A DNA stretch of 9,519 nt from an uncultured Eubacteriales bacterium (lineage in GTDB: Bacteria; Bacillota_A; Clostridia; Oscillospirales; Oscillospiraceae). A program made the translations under genes and the position numbers. Below the pieces are notes generated by a model. That model saw nothing but the letters and a program-made list of their open reading frames with translations. It made no database searches and was not told where the DNA came from. The stretch is taken from the NCBI GenBank assembly GCA_900319835.1, contig ONPY01000087.1, forward strand, positions 1-9,519. The letters run 5' to 3'. Each line of letters opens with the position of its first letter. The first letter of the stretch is position 1. This document shows, in pieces, positions 1 to 6,420 of the stretch.

Positions 1-1262
1 AAGCCGCCCGCCAGCGTGACGGAGGCGATCTGCTCGACCTTGAGACCGCTCTTTTTCAGCAGCACCCGGATCCCGGCGGCGACTGCCGCCTTGGCCAGCT
101 GGAGCTGCCGCACGTCGGATGCGGTGAGAAACACCCGCCGGTCATCCGTCAGATAGAAAATGCCGTTGCCCTTTTCATCCTCACCGAGATACCGGGCGTA
201 TGCCTCCGGCGCATCCTCCGGCCCAAGCAAAAGCCCGCCGCCGGTGATGAGGCGCTTTTGACACAGAACCGCCAGCAGATCGATCAGGCCGGAGCCGCAG
301 AGTCCTCTGGCTTCTCCGCCGCCGATGACTTCAAACACCGGCGCGTCACTATCCCAACGCACATGGCTGACGGCGCCGGCCAGCCCCGGCATCCCGCAGG
401 CGATGCCAGCCCCCTCGAAGGCGGGGCCGGAGGCCACCGCACAGCAGAGGAAACCGTCCCTGCCGCCCAGAGCCATTTCGCCGTTGGTGCCGATGTCGAG
501 AAACAGATGTACCCCGGGGCGGTCGTACAGCCCGCTTGCCAGCAGCCCCGCCGTGATGTCGCCGCCGACATAGCCCGCCACACAGGGGGCGCAGGCGACG
601 CCGTCCTCCATCACGCCCGTGGGAAAAAGCGTGGGCGGCGTGAAGGGAGCCCGGGCAATGGGGGAGGGGTCCAGCCCCGCGTAGAGGTGCTGCATGACGG
701 TGTTGCCCGCCACAAAGAGCTCGCGCAGTACCTCCGGTTTTATACCCAGCCCCTGCAGCATCGCTTCCGTCTGCCGCCGGAGAATCCCGCGAAGCTGTCC
801 GGCACCATCCGGATGCTCCATGCAGTACTGGGCCCTGCTGATCACGTCCGCCCCATAGGGGGCCAGGGCGTTCCAGTCCACGGCGGTGCCGCGGCTTTCA
901 CCGCTCTGCATATCAAACAGCTCCAGCGCCACCGTGGTGGTGCCGAGATCCAGCGCCGCGCCGAGACCGCAGCGGCCCGACCGGACCGCAACCGTAGCGA
1001 TCCTGTCCCCGGCGAGGATTGCTCCGCCTGCGAGAGCCTCGGCTTCCAACGTACAGTCGTTTTCCACAACATGCTGACAGGCGAGCACTTCGCGGCTCTC
1101 GCCGTTTTGCAGCAGACGGACGCGGCATTTGCCGCAGCGCCCCTGTCCGCCGCAGGGGGCGGAAACCGGGATCCCGGCCCGCTGCAGCACCGCCAGCAGC
1201 GTCTCGCCAGCGGCGGCCTCCAGCACCTGATCCCGGACGCCGCGTATCAAAATCTTGTACAT
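1..1262 (-). CDS. RACE-type corrinoid activation protein (2Fe-2S ferredoxin + ASKHA ATPase), 3' end outside window
   Basis: The reading frame is open from an ATG at 1262 to the window edge, giving 420 codons with no stop; the C-terminus is missing. Residues 1-90 are a [2Fe-2S] ferredoxin domain with Cys37, Cys43, Cys46 (C-GGQGR-C-GK-C) and Cys62. From about residue 100 follows the ASKHA/DUF4445 ATPase fold: ALDLGTTT (103-110, phosphate loop), GNTVMQHL (186-193), DIGTNGE (256-262), SGPAFEGAGI (278-287), GLCGSGLIDLL (320-330) and LTASDVRQLQLAK (379-391). This architecture is typical of RACE proteins (RamA-like), which use ATP to reduce inactive Co(II) corrinoid to Co(I). The short linker between the two domains resembles the compact RACE forms. 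The divergent neighbour encodes a corrinoid methyltransferase, which is its likely client. No SD lies next to the ATG: a palindrome and a run of seven A's occupy that place, and the nearest purine-rich SD-like block is at 1293-1300. Family assignment is firm; the client is inferred. Confidence 0.93.
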   Translation of the reverse strand, partial: MYKILIRGVRDQVLEAAAGETLLAVLQRAGIPVSAPCGGQGRCGKCRVRLLQNGESREVLACQHVVENDCTLEAEALAGGAILAGDRIATVAVRSGRCGLGAALDLGTTTVALELFDMQSGESRGTAVDWNALAPYGADVISRAQYCMEHPDGAGQLRGILRRQTEAMLQGLGIKPEVLRELFVAGNTVMQHLYAGLDPSPIARAPFTPPTLFPTGVMEDGVACAPCVAGYVGGDITAGLLASGLYDRPGVHLFLDIGTNGEMALGGRDGFLCCAVASGPAFEGAGIACGMPGLAGAVSHVRWDSDAPVFEVIGGGEARGLCGSGLIDLLAVLCQKRLITGGGLLLGPEDAPEAYARYLGEDEKGNGIFYLTDDRRVFLTASDVRQLQLAKAAVAAGIRVLLKKSGLKVEQIASVTLAGG

Positions 1263-1270
1263 TTTTTTCG

Positions 1271-1284
1271 CAACTGCGCAGTTG
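1271..1284. promoter_or_regulatory. 14-bp perfect palindrome, candidate operator
   Basis: CAACTGCGCAGTTG is a perfect inverted repeat. Its right end covers the first three bases of the plus-strand TTGACA box (1282-1287), and it lies 8 bp before the RACE start codon. A bound protein would block the plus promoter and elongation into the RACE gene. In the minus-strand transcript it could also fold into a 5-bp stem with a GCGC loop in the place where an SD would be. Which role applies cannot be told from the sequence, and no regulator for this module is in the window. Confidence 0.5.
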
Positions 1285-1310
1285 ACACTGTGCCCTTCCT
1301 GCCATATAAT
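1282..1310 (+). promoter_or_regulatory. Consensus sigma-A/sigma-70 promoter for the DUF2284-methyltransferase operon
   Basis: TTGACA (1282-1287), a 17-bp spacer and TATAAT (1305-1310) match the housekeeping consensus at every position. Transcription should start near 1317, leaving a leader of about 57 nt before the ATG at 1374. So perfect a promoter usually needs a repressor or roadblock to be controlled, and the palindrome at 1271-1284 overlaps it. Confidence 0.85.
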
Positions 1311-1330
1311 CTAACAAACCTACCAAAGAC

Positions 1331-1359
1331 ATATTATTATTGTCGGCGGCCTTTGTCAA
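1331..1359 (-). promoter_or_regulatory. Candidate promoter for the RACE gene, face-to-face with the operon promoter
   Basis: Read on the minus strand, TTGACA (1359-1354), a 17-bp spacer and TAATAT (1336-1331, 4 of 6 to consensus) precede the RACE start. Transcription would start near 1324, so it converges on the plus promoter whose start is near 1317. The two transcripts would overlap by only a few bases, and the two -10 boxes lie 20 bp apart. The -35 box abuts the SD (AGGAGGGGAAGG region) of the plus-strand gene. Confidence 0.55.
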
Positions 1360-1373
1360 GGAGGGGAAGGAAA

Positions 1374-1907
1374 ATGGATCTGGTCAAGCTCGCGCTGGAG
1401 ATCGGTTTTTCCCATGCCGCGCCCCTGAACGTTTCCGCCCTGCATGCGCTGCCGGAGGTGCGGGAAATGTGCGCCACCGGCCGCTGCCGGCGCTATGGGA
1501 AGAGCTGGAGCTGTCCGCCCGCCTGCGGCGGACTGGACGAGTGCCAGACGCGCATGGAGGCTTACAGCGGCGGCGTGCTGGTGCAGACCACGGCGGCGCT
1601 TGCCGACGACTTTGATTACGAGAGCATGACAAAAGCCCAGGAGCTCCACAAGAAGAATTTCTTCACCCTGGCCCGGCAGACAAGACTGCTGGTTCCGGAC
1701 TGCCTGCCGCTGACGGCGGGCTCCTGCACCATCTGCCGCAGCTGCACCTATCCGGACAAGCCCTGCCGATTCCCGAACAAGATGCTATCCTCCATGGAGG
1801 CCTACGGCCTGCTGGTCAGCGCCGTGTGCGAGGCTTCCTGCCTGCCCTATTACTATGGTCCCGGGACGCTGACCTACAGCGCCTGTATTCTGACGAAAGA
1901 GGGATGA
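1374..1907 (+). CDS. DUF2284 family Cys-rich putative metal-binding protein
   Basis: A 177-residue protein starting at an ATG preceded by a strong AGGAGGGG SD. The frame stays open upstream to about 258, but that extension only mirrors the RACE gene on the other strand. Thirteen cysteines are present: Cys33, 38, 47, 51, 57, 110, 118, 121, 124, 131, 152, 156 and 171. Two clusters stand out: C-ATGR-C followed by SCPPAC (33-51), and C-x2-C-x2-C-x6-C (118-131), which resembles an iron-sulfur ligand set. The motif CTYPDKPCRFPNKM and the following MEAYG are what I associate with DUF2284. There is no signal peptide or membrane segment, so it should be cytoplasmic. It is the first gene of an operon with the methyltransferase-corrinoid fusion, 4 bp away. 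The family has no established reaction known to me. From its Cys clusters and context I infer a role in electron delivery or corrinoid-enzyme maintenance; this is unproven. Confidence 0.85.
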   Translation: MDLVKLALEIGFSHAAPLNVSALHALPEVREMCATGRCRRYGKSWSCPPACGGLDECQTRMEAYSGGVLVQTTAALADDFDYESMTKAQELHKKNFFTLARQTRLLVPDCLPLTAGSCTICRSCTYPDKPCRFPNKMLSSMEAYGLLVSAVCEASCLPYYYGPGTLTYSACILTKEG

Positions 1908-1911
1908 ACCC

Positions 1912-3624
1912 ATGACACCGAAACAAATCTTCCTGGAAATGCTCAAGCCCGACGGCCGGCCTGACCGCCAGCTCAAACAGTACGAGGCCCTGCACCTGGT
2001 GCTGACCGATCCCATCAACCGCTATCTGCGCGGCAATCGGGTCAAGGGCAGCGTCAGCAAGGACCGCTGGGGCACCACCATCCTCTTCCCGGAGGACGCG
2101 CCCGGCGCCACCCCGCACATCACCGCCCAGGACAAGGTCTGTCCCGACGTGACGCACTGGCGGGACTATGTCCACGCGCCTGATCTGGCCGCCAACTGCA
2201 CCGAGGGCTGGGACGAGTGCGCCCGCGCCGCAAGAGAGGCGGCGGGGGACAACAGACTGGTCTGCGGCTTCATGGGCACCGGCATCTTTGAGCAGACCCA
2301 CTTCCTGATGGGCTTTGAGGACACGCTCACGGGCTTTTACGAGCACCCGGACGAGATGCACGAGCTCATCGAGTATATCACCGAATACCGGCTTCAGTAT
2401 GTGAAAATGCTGATCGAGGGCTTAAAGCCCGACGCCATCTTCTCCCACGACGACTGGGGCGCGAAGGAAGCGCTCTTCATGAAGCCGGAGATGTGGCGGG
2501 AGTTTTACAAGGAGCCCTACCGGCGCTTCTACGGCTATATCCGGGATCAGGGCTGCATCGCCATCCACCACGCGGACTCCTTCCTCGCCCCCATTGTGGA
2601 GGACATGGTTGAGGTCGGGATCCAGTGCTGGCAGGGTGTGCTGCCGGAGAACAACATCCCGGCGCTGCAGAAGCAGCTCAACGGCCGCATGATCCTGATG
2701 GGCGGCATCGGCGCGGCCATCGACCGGCCGGATTCCACCGAGGCGGAGATCCGGCCCTACGTGCAGCGGGCCCTGCAGACGTACTGCCCGGGCGGGCATT
2801 TCATCCCCTCCATCACATACGGCATCATGGGCACGGTCTTCAAGCATGTCGACCCCTTTATCGACGATGAGATCGACCGCTACAACCAGAAGCTTCACAT
2901 GCCCGTGCTGGAGCTTCCTGAGATCCCGAAGCGGCAGACAGCGCCCAAAGCCCAGGCCGCGGCGGCGCCTGTACTCTCCCCGGAGGATGACGAGCTGCTC
3001 TCCTCCCTCGCAGAGGCCCTCTACCGCGGCAGAAAGGCAAAGGTCACCGGACTTTGCGCCAAGGCGCTCGAGGCGGGCACCGATCCCCAGGTGATCATTC
3101 AGCGGGGCCTGATCCCCGGAATGGACAGGCTGGGGGAGGAGTTCTCCGCGGGCCGCGCCTTCGTGCCGGAGATGCTGATGGGCGGCCGGTGCATGAACGC
3201 CGCCATGGAGCTGATCAAGCCCAGGCTGGTCAGCGGCGCGGCGGAGAGCGTGGGCCGGGTGGTGCTGGGCACCGTCCGGGGCGACCTGCACGACATCGGC
3301 AAAAACCTCGTGAAGATCATGATGGAGGGCACGGGCCTGGAGGTCATCGATCTCGGCGTGGATGTGGCGCCGGAGGACTTTGTCCACACCGCTGTGGAGC
3401 GGGACTGCGGGCTGATCGCCTGCTCCTCGCTGCTGACCACCGCGATGAACGAGATGCGCAGCGTGGTGAAGCTGGCCGAGGAGGCCGGTATCCGCGACCG
3501 GGTGAAGATCATGGTGGGCGGCGCGCCCATCACCCAGGGCTTCTGCGATGAGATCGGCGCCGACGCCTACACCGACGACGCGGCCGAGGCCGCCCGCGTC
3601 GCCGTCCGCCTGCTGGCAGGCTGA
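1912..3624 (+). CDS. UroD-type methyltransferase fused to a cobalamin-binding corrinoid protein
   Basis: A 570-residue protein. Its SD (GAGGG, 1899-1903) overlaps the end of the upstream gene, which suggests translational coupling. Residues 1-335 are a uroporphyrinogen-decarboxylase-fold (UroD/MtaA/MtbA-like) TIM barrel with SHDDWGAKEALFMKPEMW (178-195), IHHADSF (218-224), WQGVLPENN (240-248) and GHFIPSITYG (295-304). The haem-pathway UroD motif PVWxMRQAG is absent, so it is not a true decarboxylase. An Ala/Pro linker (342-355) leads to the helical cap (about 357-445, GMDRLGEEFSAGRAFVPEM) and the B12 Rossmann domain (about 447-570). That domain carries D458-L-H460-D-I-G463, where His460 is the expected lower cobalt ligand, then SSLLTT (505-510) and GG (537-538). 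In CoM-type enzymes zinc is held by His-x-Cys and a later Cys. Here the matching places appear to be HHAD and Tyr303, so a methyl-donor demethylase is more likely than a thiol methylase. That alignment is by eye. The substrate is unknown; methoxy-aromatics are one option. Confidence 0.9.
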   Translation: MTPKQIFLEMLKPDGRPDRQLKQYEALHLVLTDPINRYLRGNRVKGSVSKDRWGTTILFPEDAPGATPHITAQDKVCPDVTHWRDYVHAPDLAANCTEGWDECARAAREAAGDNRLVCGFMGTGIFEQTHFLMGFEDTLTGFYEHPDEMHELIEYITEYRLQYVKMLIEGLKPDAIFSHDDWGAKEALFMKPEMWREFYKEPYRRFYGYIRDQGCIAIHHADSFLAPIVEDMVEVGIQCWQGVLPENNIPALQKQLNGRMILMGGIGAAIDRPDSTEAEIRPYVQRALQTYCPGGHFIPSITYGIMGTVFKHVDPFIDDEIDRYNQKLHMPVLELPEIPKRQTAPKAQAAAAPVLSPEDDELLSSLAEALYRGRKAKVTGLCAKALEAGTDPQVIIQRGLIPGMDRLGEEFSAGRAFVPEMLMGGRCMNAAMELIKPRLVSGAAESVGRVVLGTVRGDLHDIGKNLVKIMMEGTGLEVIDLGVDVAPEDFVHTAVERDCGLIACSSLLTTAMNEMRSVVKLAEEAGIRDRVKIMVGGAPITQGFCDEIGADAYTDDAAEAARVAVRLLAG

Positions 3625-3636
3625 AAACAGCGCAAC

Positions 3637-3672
3637 AAAAACGGACAGATGCAATTGCATCTGTCCGTTTTT
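3637..3672. terminator. Bidirectional intrinsic terminator (perfect 36-bp palindrome)
   Basis: All 18 base pairs match around the centre at 3654/3655. The core CGGACAGATGCAATTGCATC is GC-containing and flanked by five A's on the left and five T's on the right. Read on either strand it gives a stem followed by a U-run. It lies between the stop codons of the convergent methyltransferase operon (3624) and GH94 gene (3687), so it can end both transcripts. Confidence 0.9.
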
Positions 3673-3686
3673 CGTATGCGGGAGGA

Positions 3687-6122
3687 TTAGCCCATGACCA
3701 CCATGACCGCGACGGTGCTGCCCGCAGGGGCGGGGGAGAGCAGGGCGGAGTCGACCGGCTTGCCGTCGACGGTGACGGAGGCCACGCCGTGCTGCACCCC
3801 CCGGGGATTTTCCACCGTGATGTGATACACGGCACCACGGAAGCGGCGGGTGACGGTAAAGCCCTTGCAGCCGGCGGGCACGCAGGGATCGACCAGCAGT
3901 CCGTCCAGGCAGGGCTTGACGCCCAGAATGGCCTGGGAGATGGACAGGAAGGTCCAGGCGGCGGTGCCGGTGAGCCAGCTGTTCTTGGCCTCGCCGAAGC
4001 TGGGCGCGTCCTTGCCGGCGATCATCTGGCTGTAGACGTAGGGCTCGGTGCGGTGGATCTCGCTGATATCCTCGATGAAGGCGGGAGCGGTGCGGCGGTA
4101 TACCTCAAAGGCCCGGTCCCCGTGACCCAGTTCCGCCTCGGCGCAGACGATCCAGGGGTTGTTGTGGCAGAAGATGCCGGCGTTCTCCTTGTAACCGGGG
4201 GGATAGCTGCTGATCTCGCCCAGCTCCAGGTGATAGCGTGTGTAAGGGGGATTGAGCAGCACGATGCCGTACTTGGTGTCGAGACGCTCTTTGACGCTCT
4301 CGAGGGCCTTTGCCGCCTCGCCGGTCTCCTTGCCGATGCCGGCCATGACGCACATGCCCTGGGGCTCGATGAAGATCTGGCCCTCCTCGCACTCTTTGCC
4401 GCCCACCACATGGCCAAAGGCGTCGTAGGCGCGGCGGAACCATTCGCCGTCCCAGCCGGCGTCCAACACCGCGGCTTCCACCTTCGCGATGGCGGCGAGA
4501 CCGTCTTCGGCCTCCCCGTCCAGCCCGAGGTGGCGGCAGATGTCCACCCAGGCTCTGCCGTACTTGACAAACATGCCGGCGATGAACACGCTCTCGGCCA
4601 CAGGGCCCTCGCTGGGGCCGGTGGTCTGGAAGCTCTCACCGGGATGGGCGGAGAAGCAGTTGAGATTGAGACAGTCGTTCCAGTCGGCCCGGCCGATCAG
4701 CGGCAGACCGTGCGGACCGAGATGCTCTTTTGTGTAGTTGAAGCTGCGGCGCAGGTGCTCCAGCAGGGGCCGGGCCAGGGAGGCATCGTTGTCAAAGTCC
4801 ACCTGCTCGTCGAGAATGCTCCAGTCGCCGGTCTCGCGCAGATAGGCGTCGGTGCCCGCGATGAGCCACAGGGGGTCGTCATTGAAGCCGCTGCCCACGG
4901 CGAGATTGCCCTTCTTGGTCAGGGGCTGGTACTGGTGATAGGCGCTGCCGTCGGGAAACTGGGTGGCGGCAATGTCGAGAATGCGCTCCCTGGCGCGCTC
5001 GGGGATCATGTGTACGAAGCCCAGCAGATCCTGGCAGGAATCGCGGAAGCCCATCCCGCGGCCCATACCGCTTTCAAAGTAGCTGGCGGAGCGGCTCATA
5101 TTGAAGGTCACCATGCACTGGTACTGGTTCCAGATGTTCACCATCCGGTCCAGCTTCTCGTCCCCGGTGCAGATCTGGTAGTTGGACAGCAGCGCATCCC
5201 AGTGCGCCCGCAGCGCATCCATGGCTCTGTCAAAGGCGGCGTCGTCCGGGTAGCGGGCCATCATGGCCTCGGCCCGGCTCTTGTTGATGACGCCCGGGGC
5301 GACGAACTTCCGATCCTCGGGATTCTCAATATAGCCCAGGCCAAAGAGAATGCTTGTGCTCTCTCCGGCATTCAGCTCCAGATTGAATTGCTGGGCGGCA
5401 ACGGGCTGCCAGCCGTGCGCGATGCTGCCGGTGCAGCCGGATGAGAAGACCGCCTCGGGCCGCGCGGGGCTGCCATAGACACCGAGAAAGGCCTCGCGCG
5501 CGGTGTCAAAGCCGTCAGGCAGGCGGTTTGCCCAGAAGACGGCGTAGTGGTCGCGGCGCTCGCGGTACTCGGTCTTGTGATAGATGGCGGGGCCGACGAC
5601 CTCCACCTCGCCGATGGAGTAGTTGCGCTGGAAGTTGGTGGCGTCATCGTTTGCATCCCAGAGGCAGAACTCCACAAATGGGAACAGCCGCAGGGAACGG
5701 GACCGGTCGGTCTCGTTTTTCACGGTGACGCGCATCAGCAAACAATTGTCGCCCACGGGCACCAGCATCTCCTGCGTGACGGCGACACCGTCCTTCGCGC
5801 CCTCCAGTACTGTGTAACCCAGGCCGTGACGGCAGAAGTAGCGGTCGAGCTCCGTCTGCACGGGCTGCCAGCCGGGGTTCCAGACCGAGTCGCCATCCTT
5901 GATATAGAAATGGAAACCCTCGGAATCCAGCGGAGCGTTGTTGTAGCGGTAGCGGGTCAGCCGCCGCAGCCGTGCGTCCCGGTAAAAGCTGTAGCCGCCG
6001 GCCGTGTTGCTGAGCAGGGTGAAGAACTCCTCGCTGCCCAGGTAGTTGATCCAGGGGAGCGGCGTGCGAGGCGTGGTGATCACATACTCCCGGCGCGTGT
6101 CATCAAAGTGTCCGAATTTCAT
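3687..6122 (-). CDS. cbp: Cellobiose phosphorylase (glycoside hydrolase family 94)
   Basis: An 811-residue protein whose length matches characterised clostridial cellobiose phosphorylases. It phosphorolyses cellobiose to alpha-glucose-1-phosphate and glucose in the cytoplasm, and no signal peptide is present. The N-terminal beta-sandwich starts [16 protein letters not shown] and contains [15 protein letters not shown] (50-64). The (alpha/alpha)6 barrel carries [20 protein letters not shown] (331-350), [18 protein letters not shown] (354-371), NDDPLWL (414-420), [15 protein letters not shown] (477-491), [18 protein letters not shown] (640-657) and [10 protein letters not shown] (714-723). By family knowledge Asp483, the second Asp of DWND, is the general acid, and the TGTAAW loop contributes to the phosphate site. 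Cellodextrin, laminaribiose and chitobiose phosphorylases are related but usually differ in length or motifs. The ATG has a GGAGG SD (6131-6135) with an 8-nt gap. It is divergent from a LacI regulator and a sugar ABC importer, which fits uptake followed by phosphorolysis. Exact substrate preference is inferred. Confidence 0.95.
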   Translation of the reverse strand: MKFGHFDDTRREYVITTPRTPLPWINYLGSEEFFTLLSNTAGGYSFYRDARLRRLTRYRYNNAPLDSEGFHFYIKDGDSVWNPGWQPVQTELDRYFCRHGLGYTVLEGAKDGVAVTQEMLVPVGDNCLLMRVTVKNETDRSRSLRLFPFVEFCLWDANDDATNFQRNYSIGEVEVVGPAIYHKTEYRERRDHYAVFWANRLPDGFDTAREAFLGVYGSPARPEAVFSSGCTGSIAHGWQPVAAQQFNLELNAGESTSILFGLGYIENPEDRKFVAPGVINKSRAEAMMARYPDDAAFDRAMDALRAHWDALLSNYQICTGDEKLDRMVNIWNQYQCMVTFNMSRSASYFESGMGRGMGFRDSCQDLLGFVHMIPERARERILDIAATQFPDGSAYHQYQPLTKKGNLAVGSGFNDDPLWLIAGTDAYLRETGDWSILDEQVDFDNDASLARPLLEHLRRSFNYTKEHLGPHGLPLIGRADWNDCLNLNCFSAHPGESFQTTGPSEGPVAESVFIAGMFVKYGRAWVDICRHLGLDGEAEDGLAAIAKVEAAVLDAGWDGEWFRRAYDAFGHVVGGKECEEGQIFIEPQGMCVMAGIGKETGEAAKALESVKERLDTKYGIVLLNPPYTRYHLELGEISSYPPGYKENAGIFCHNNPWIVCAEAELGHGDRAFEVYRRTAPAFIEDISEIHRTEPYVYSQMIAGKDAPSFGEAKNSWLTGTAAWTFLSISQAILGVKPCLDGLLVDPCVPAGCKGFTVTRRFRGAVYHITVENPRGVQHGVASVTVDGKPVDSALLSPAPAGSTVAVMVVMG

Positions 6123-6136
6123 GGGATAGCCCTCCG

Positions 6137-6150
6137 CGAAAACGTTTAAG
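6137..6150. promoter_or_regulatory. Candidate LacI-family operator, GH94 side
   Basis: CGAAAACGTTTAAG contains the perfect 8-bp palindrome AAACGTTT with a central CG, the step in which LacI-family hinge leucines usually insert. It lies 14 bp upstream of the GH94 start, just before its SD, and downstream of the candidate -10. A matching site (13 of 14 bases) lies at 6391-6404 near the regulator start. It also partly fits the CcpA cre consensus, so catabolite control is an alternative. Confidence 0.6.
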
Positions 6151-6168
6151 AACTGTTTTTCTTTCTAG

Positions 6169-6197
6169 ACTGTACCCCATATCTGGGAAAAAAGCAA
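6169..6197 (-). promoter_or_regulatory. Candidate promoter for the GH94 gene
   Basis: On the minus strand TTGCTT (6197-6192), a 17-bp spacer and TACAGT (6174-6169, 4 of 6 to consensus) lie about 50 bp upstream of the GH94 ATG. The -35 is weak. The arrangement resembles the candidate lacI promoter (TTGCAA, 17 bp, TACATT). The operator at 6137-6150 would lie just downstream of the transcription start. Confidence 0.4.
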
Positions 6198-6209
6198 GAG
6201 GAAATCCAT

Positions 6210-6229
6210 ATATTTTGAAAATATTTCAA
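6210..6229. promoter_or_regulatory. AT-rich overlapping palindromes
   Basis: Two perfect inverted repeats overlap: ATATTTT-G-AAAATAT (6210-6224) and TTGAAA-ATA-TTTCAA (6215-6229). They lie upstream of the candidate GH94 promoter and far from either start codon. They could bind a regulator or act as an AT-rich upstream element; low sequence complexity makes chance formation possible. Confidence 0.25.
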
Positions 6230-6353
6230 CAAATGAGCCGGCGTGGAGGGGGAGCGGGTAAAGGTCTCTGGGCTAAATCGACAAAAATGACGGGCCAAAA
6301 CTGTATACACTCAACAAAAAATAAATTTTGCAGAAAAAAATGAAAAGTTTTAC

Positions 6354-6382
6354 TTGCAAAAATCGCGTAAATGCGGTACATT
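6354..6382 (+). promoter_or_regulatory. Candidate promoter for the lacI-family gene
   Basis: TTGCAA (6354-6359), a 17-bp spacer and TACATT (6377-6382) each match consensus at 4 of 6 positions. The start would fall near 6389, placing the candidate operator at 6391-6404 at the beginning of the transcript, suited to autorepression. Confidence 0.4.
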
Positions 6383-6390
6383 CAACTCAA

Positions 6391-6404
6391 CGAAAACGAT
6401 TAAG
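6391..6404. promoter_or_regulatory. Candidate LacI-family operator, regulator side
   Basis: CGAAAACGATTAAG differs by one base from the site at 6137-6150 and is in the same orientation. It ends one base before the SD region of the regulator (AGGGAG, 6406-6411). The position suggests autoregulation and, together with the other site about 254 bp away, possible looping. Confidence 0.55.
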
Positions 6405-6420
6405 TAGGGAGCTGGTAAAC

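Larger units (their letters stand above)
6123..6420. other. 298-bp divergent control region between GH94 and lacI-family genes
   Basis: This gap is markedly more AT-rich than the flanking genes and holds no plausible gene. It contains candidate promoters for both directions, two matching 14-bp CG-centred sites at its two ends, an AT-rich double palindrome (6210-6229), a short TGTATACA palindrome (6302-6309) and a GC-rich patch (6237-6272) with no recognisable function. The plus-strand frame is open from a TTG at 6328, but no SD precedes it. Confidence 0.7.

Noticed and set aside
913..1359. 148-codon minus-strand frame starting at 1359
   Set aside because: It is a different frame from the RACE protein, starts at the -35 box region and encodes an Arg/Gly-rich shadow with no family features.
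258..1373. Long plus-strand upstream extension of the DUF2284 reading frame
   Set aside because: It is antisense to the well-supported RACE gene, has Arg/Pro/His-rich low-similarity content, and the ATG at 1374 has both a strong SD and a consensus promoter.
1263..1373. Cobalamin riboswitch before the corrinoid genes
   Set aside because: The 111-bp gap is too short for the aptamer and shows no B12-box-like element. Each leader is only about 60 nt long.
1912..3624. True uroporphyrinogen decarboxylase of haem synthesis
   Set aside because: The N-terminal PVWxMRQAG motif is absent and a corrinoid domain is fused at the C-terminus.
2422..3660. 412-codon minus-strand frame antisense to the methyltransferase fusion
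   Set aside because: It is a high-GC shadow rich in His, Leu and Val, its start lies within the opposite gene and it would run across the terminator.
3789..5444. 551-codon plus-strand frame antisense to GH94
   Set aside because: The GH94 protein matches its family along its full length. The antisense product is an Ala/Gly/Val/Leu-biased shadow with no SD.
6278..6309. Promoter formed by TCGACA and TATACA
   Set aside because: The spacer would be 20 bp, too long for a normal sigma-A promoter, and the site is far from the SD of the regulator.
6328..6420. TTG-initiated 31-residue N-terminal extension of the LacI-family regulator
   Set aside because: There is no SD, it contains the candidate promoter and operator, and LacI proteins begin directly before the MKDIAKV helix.
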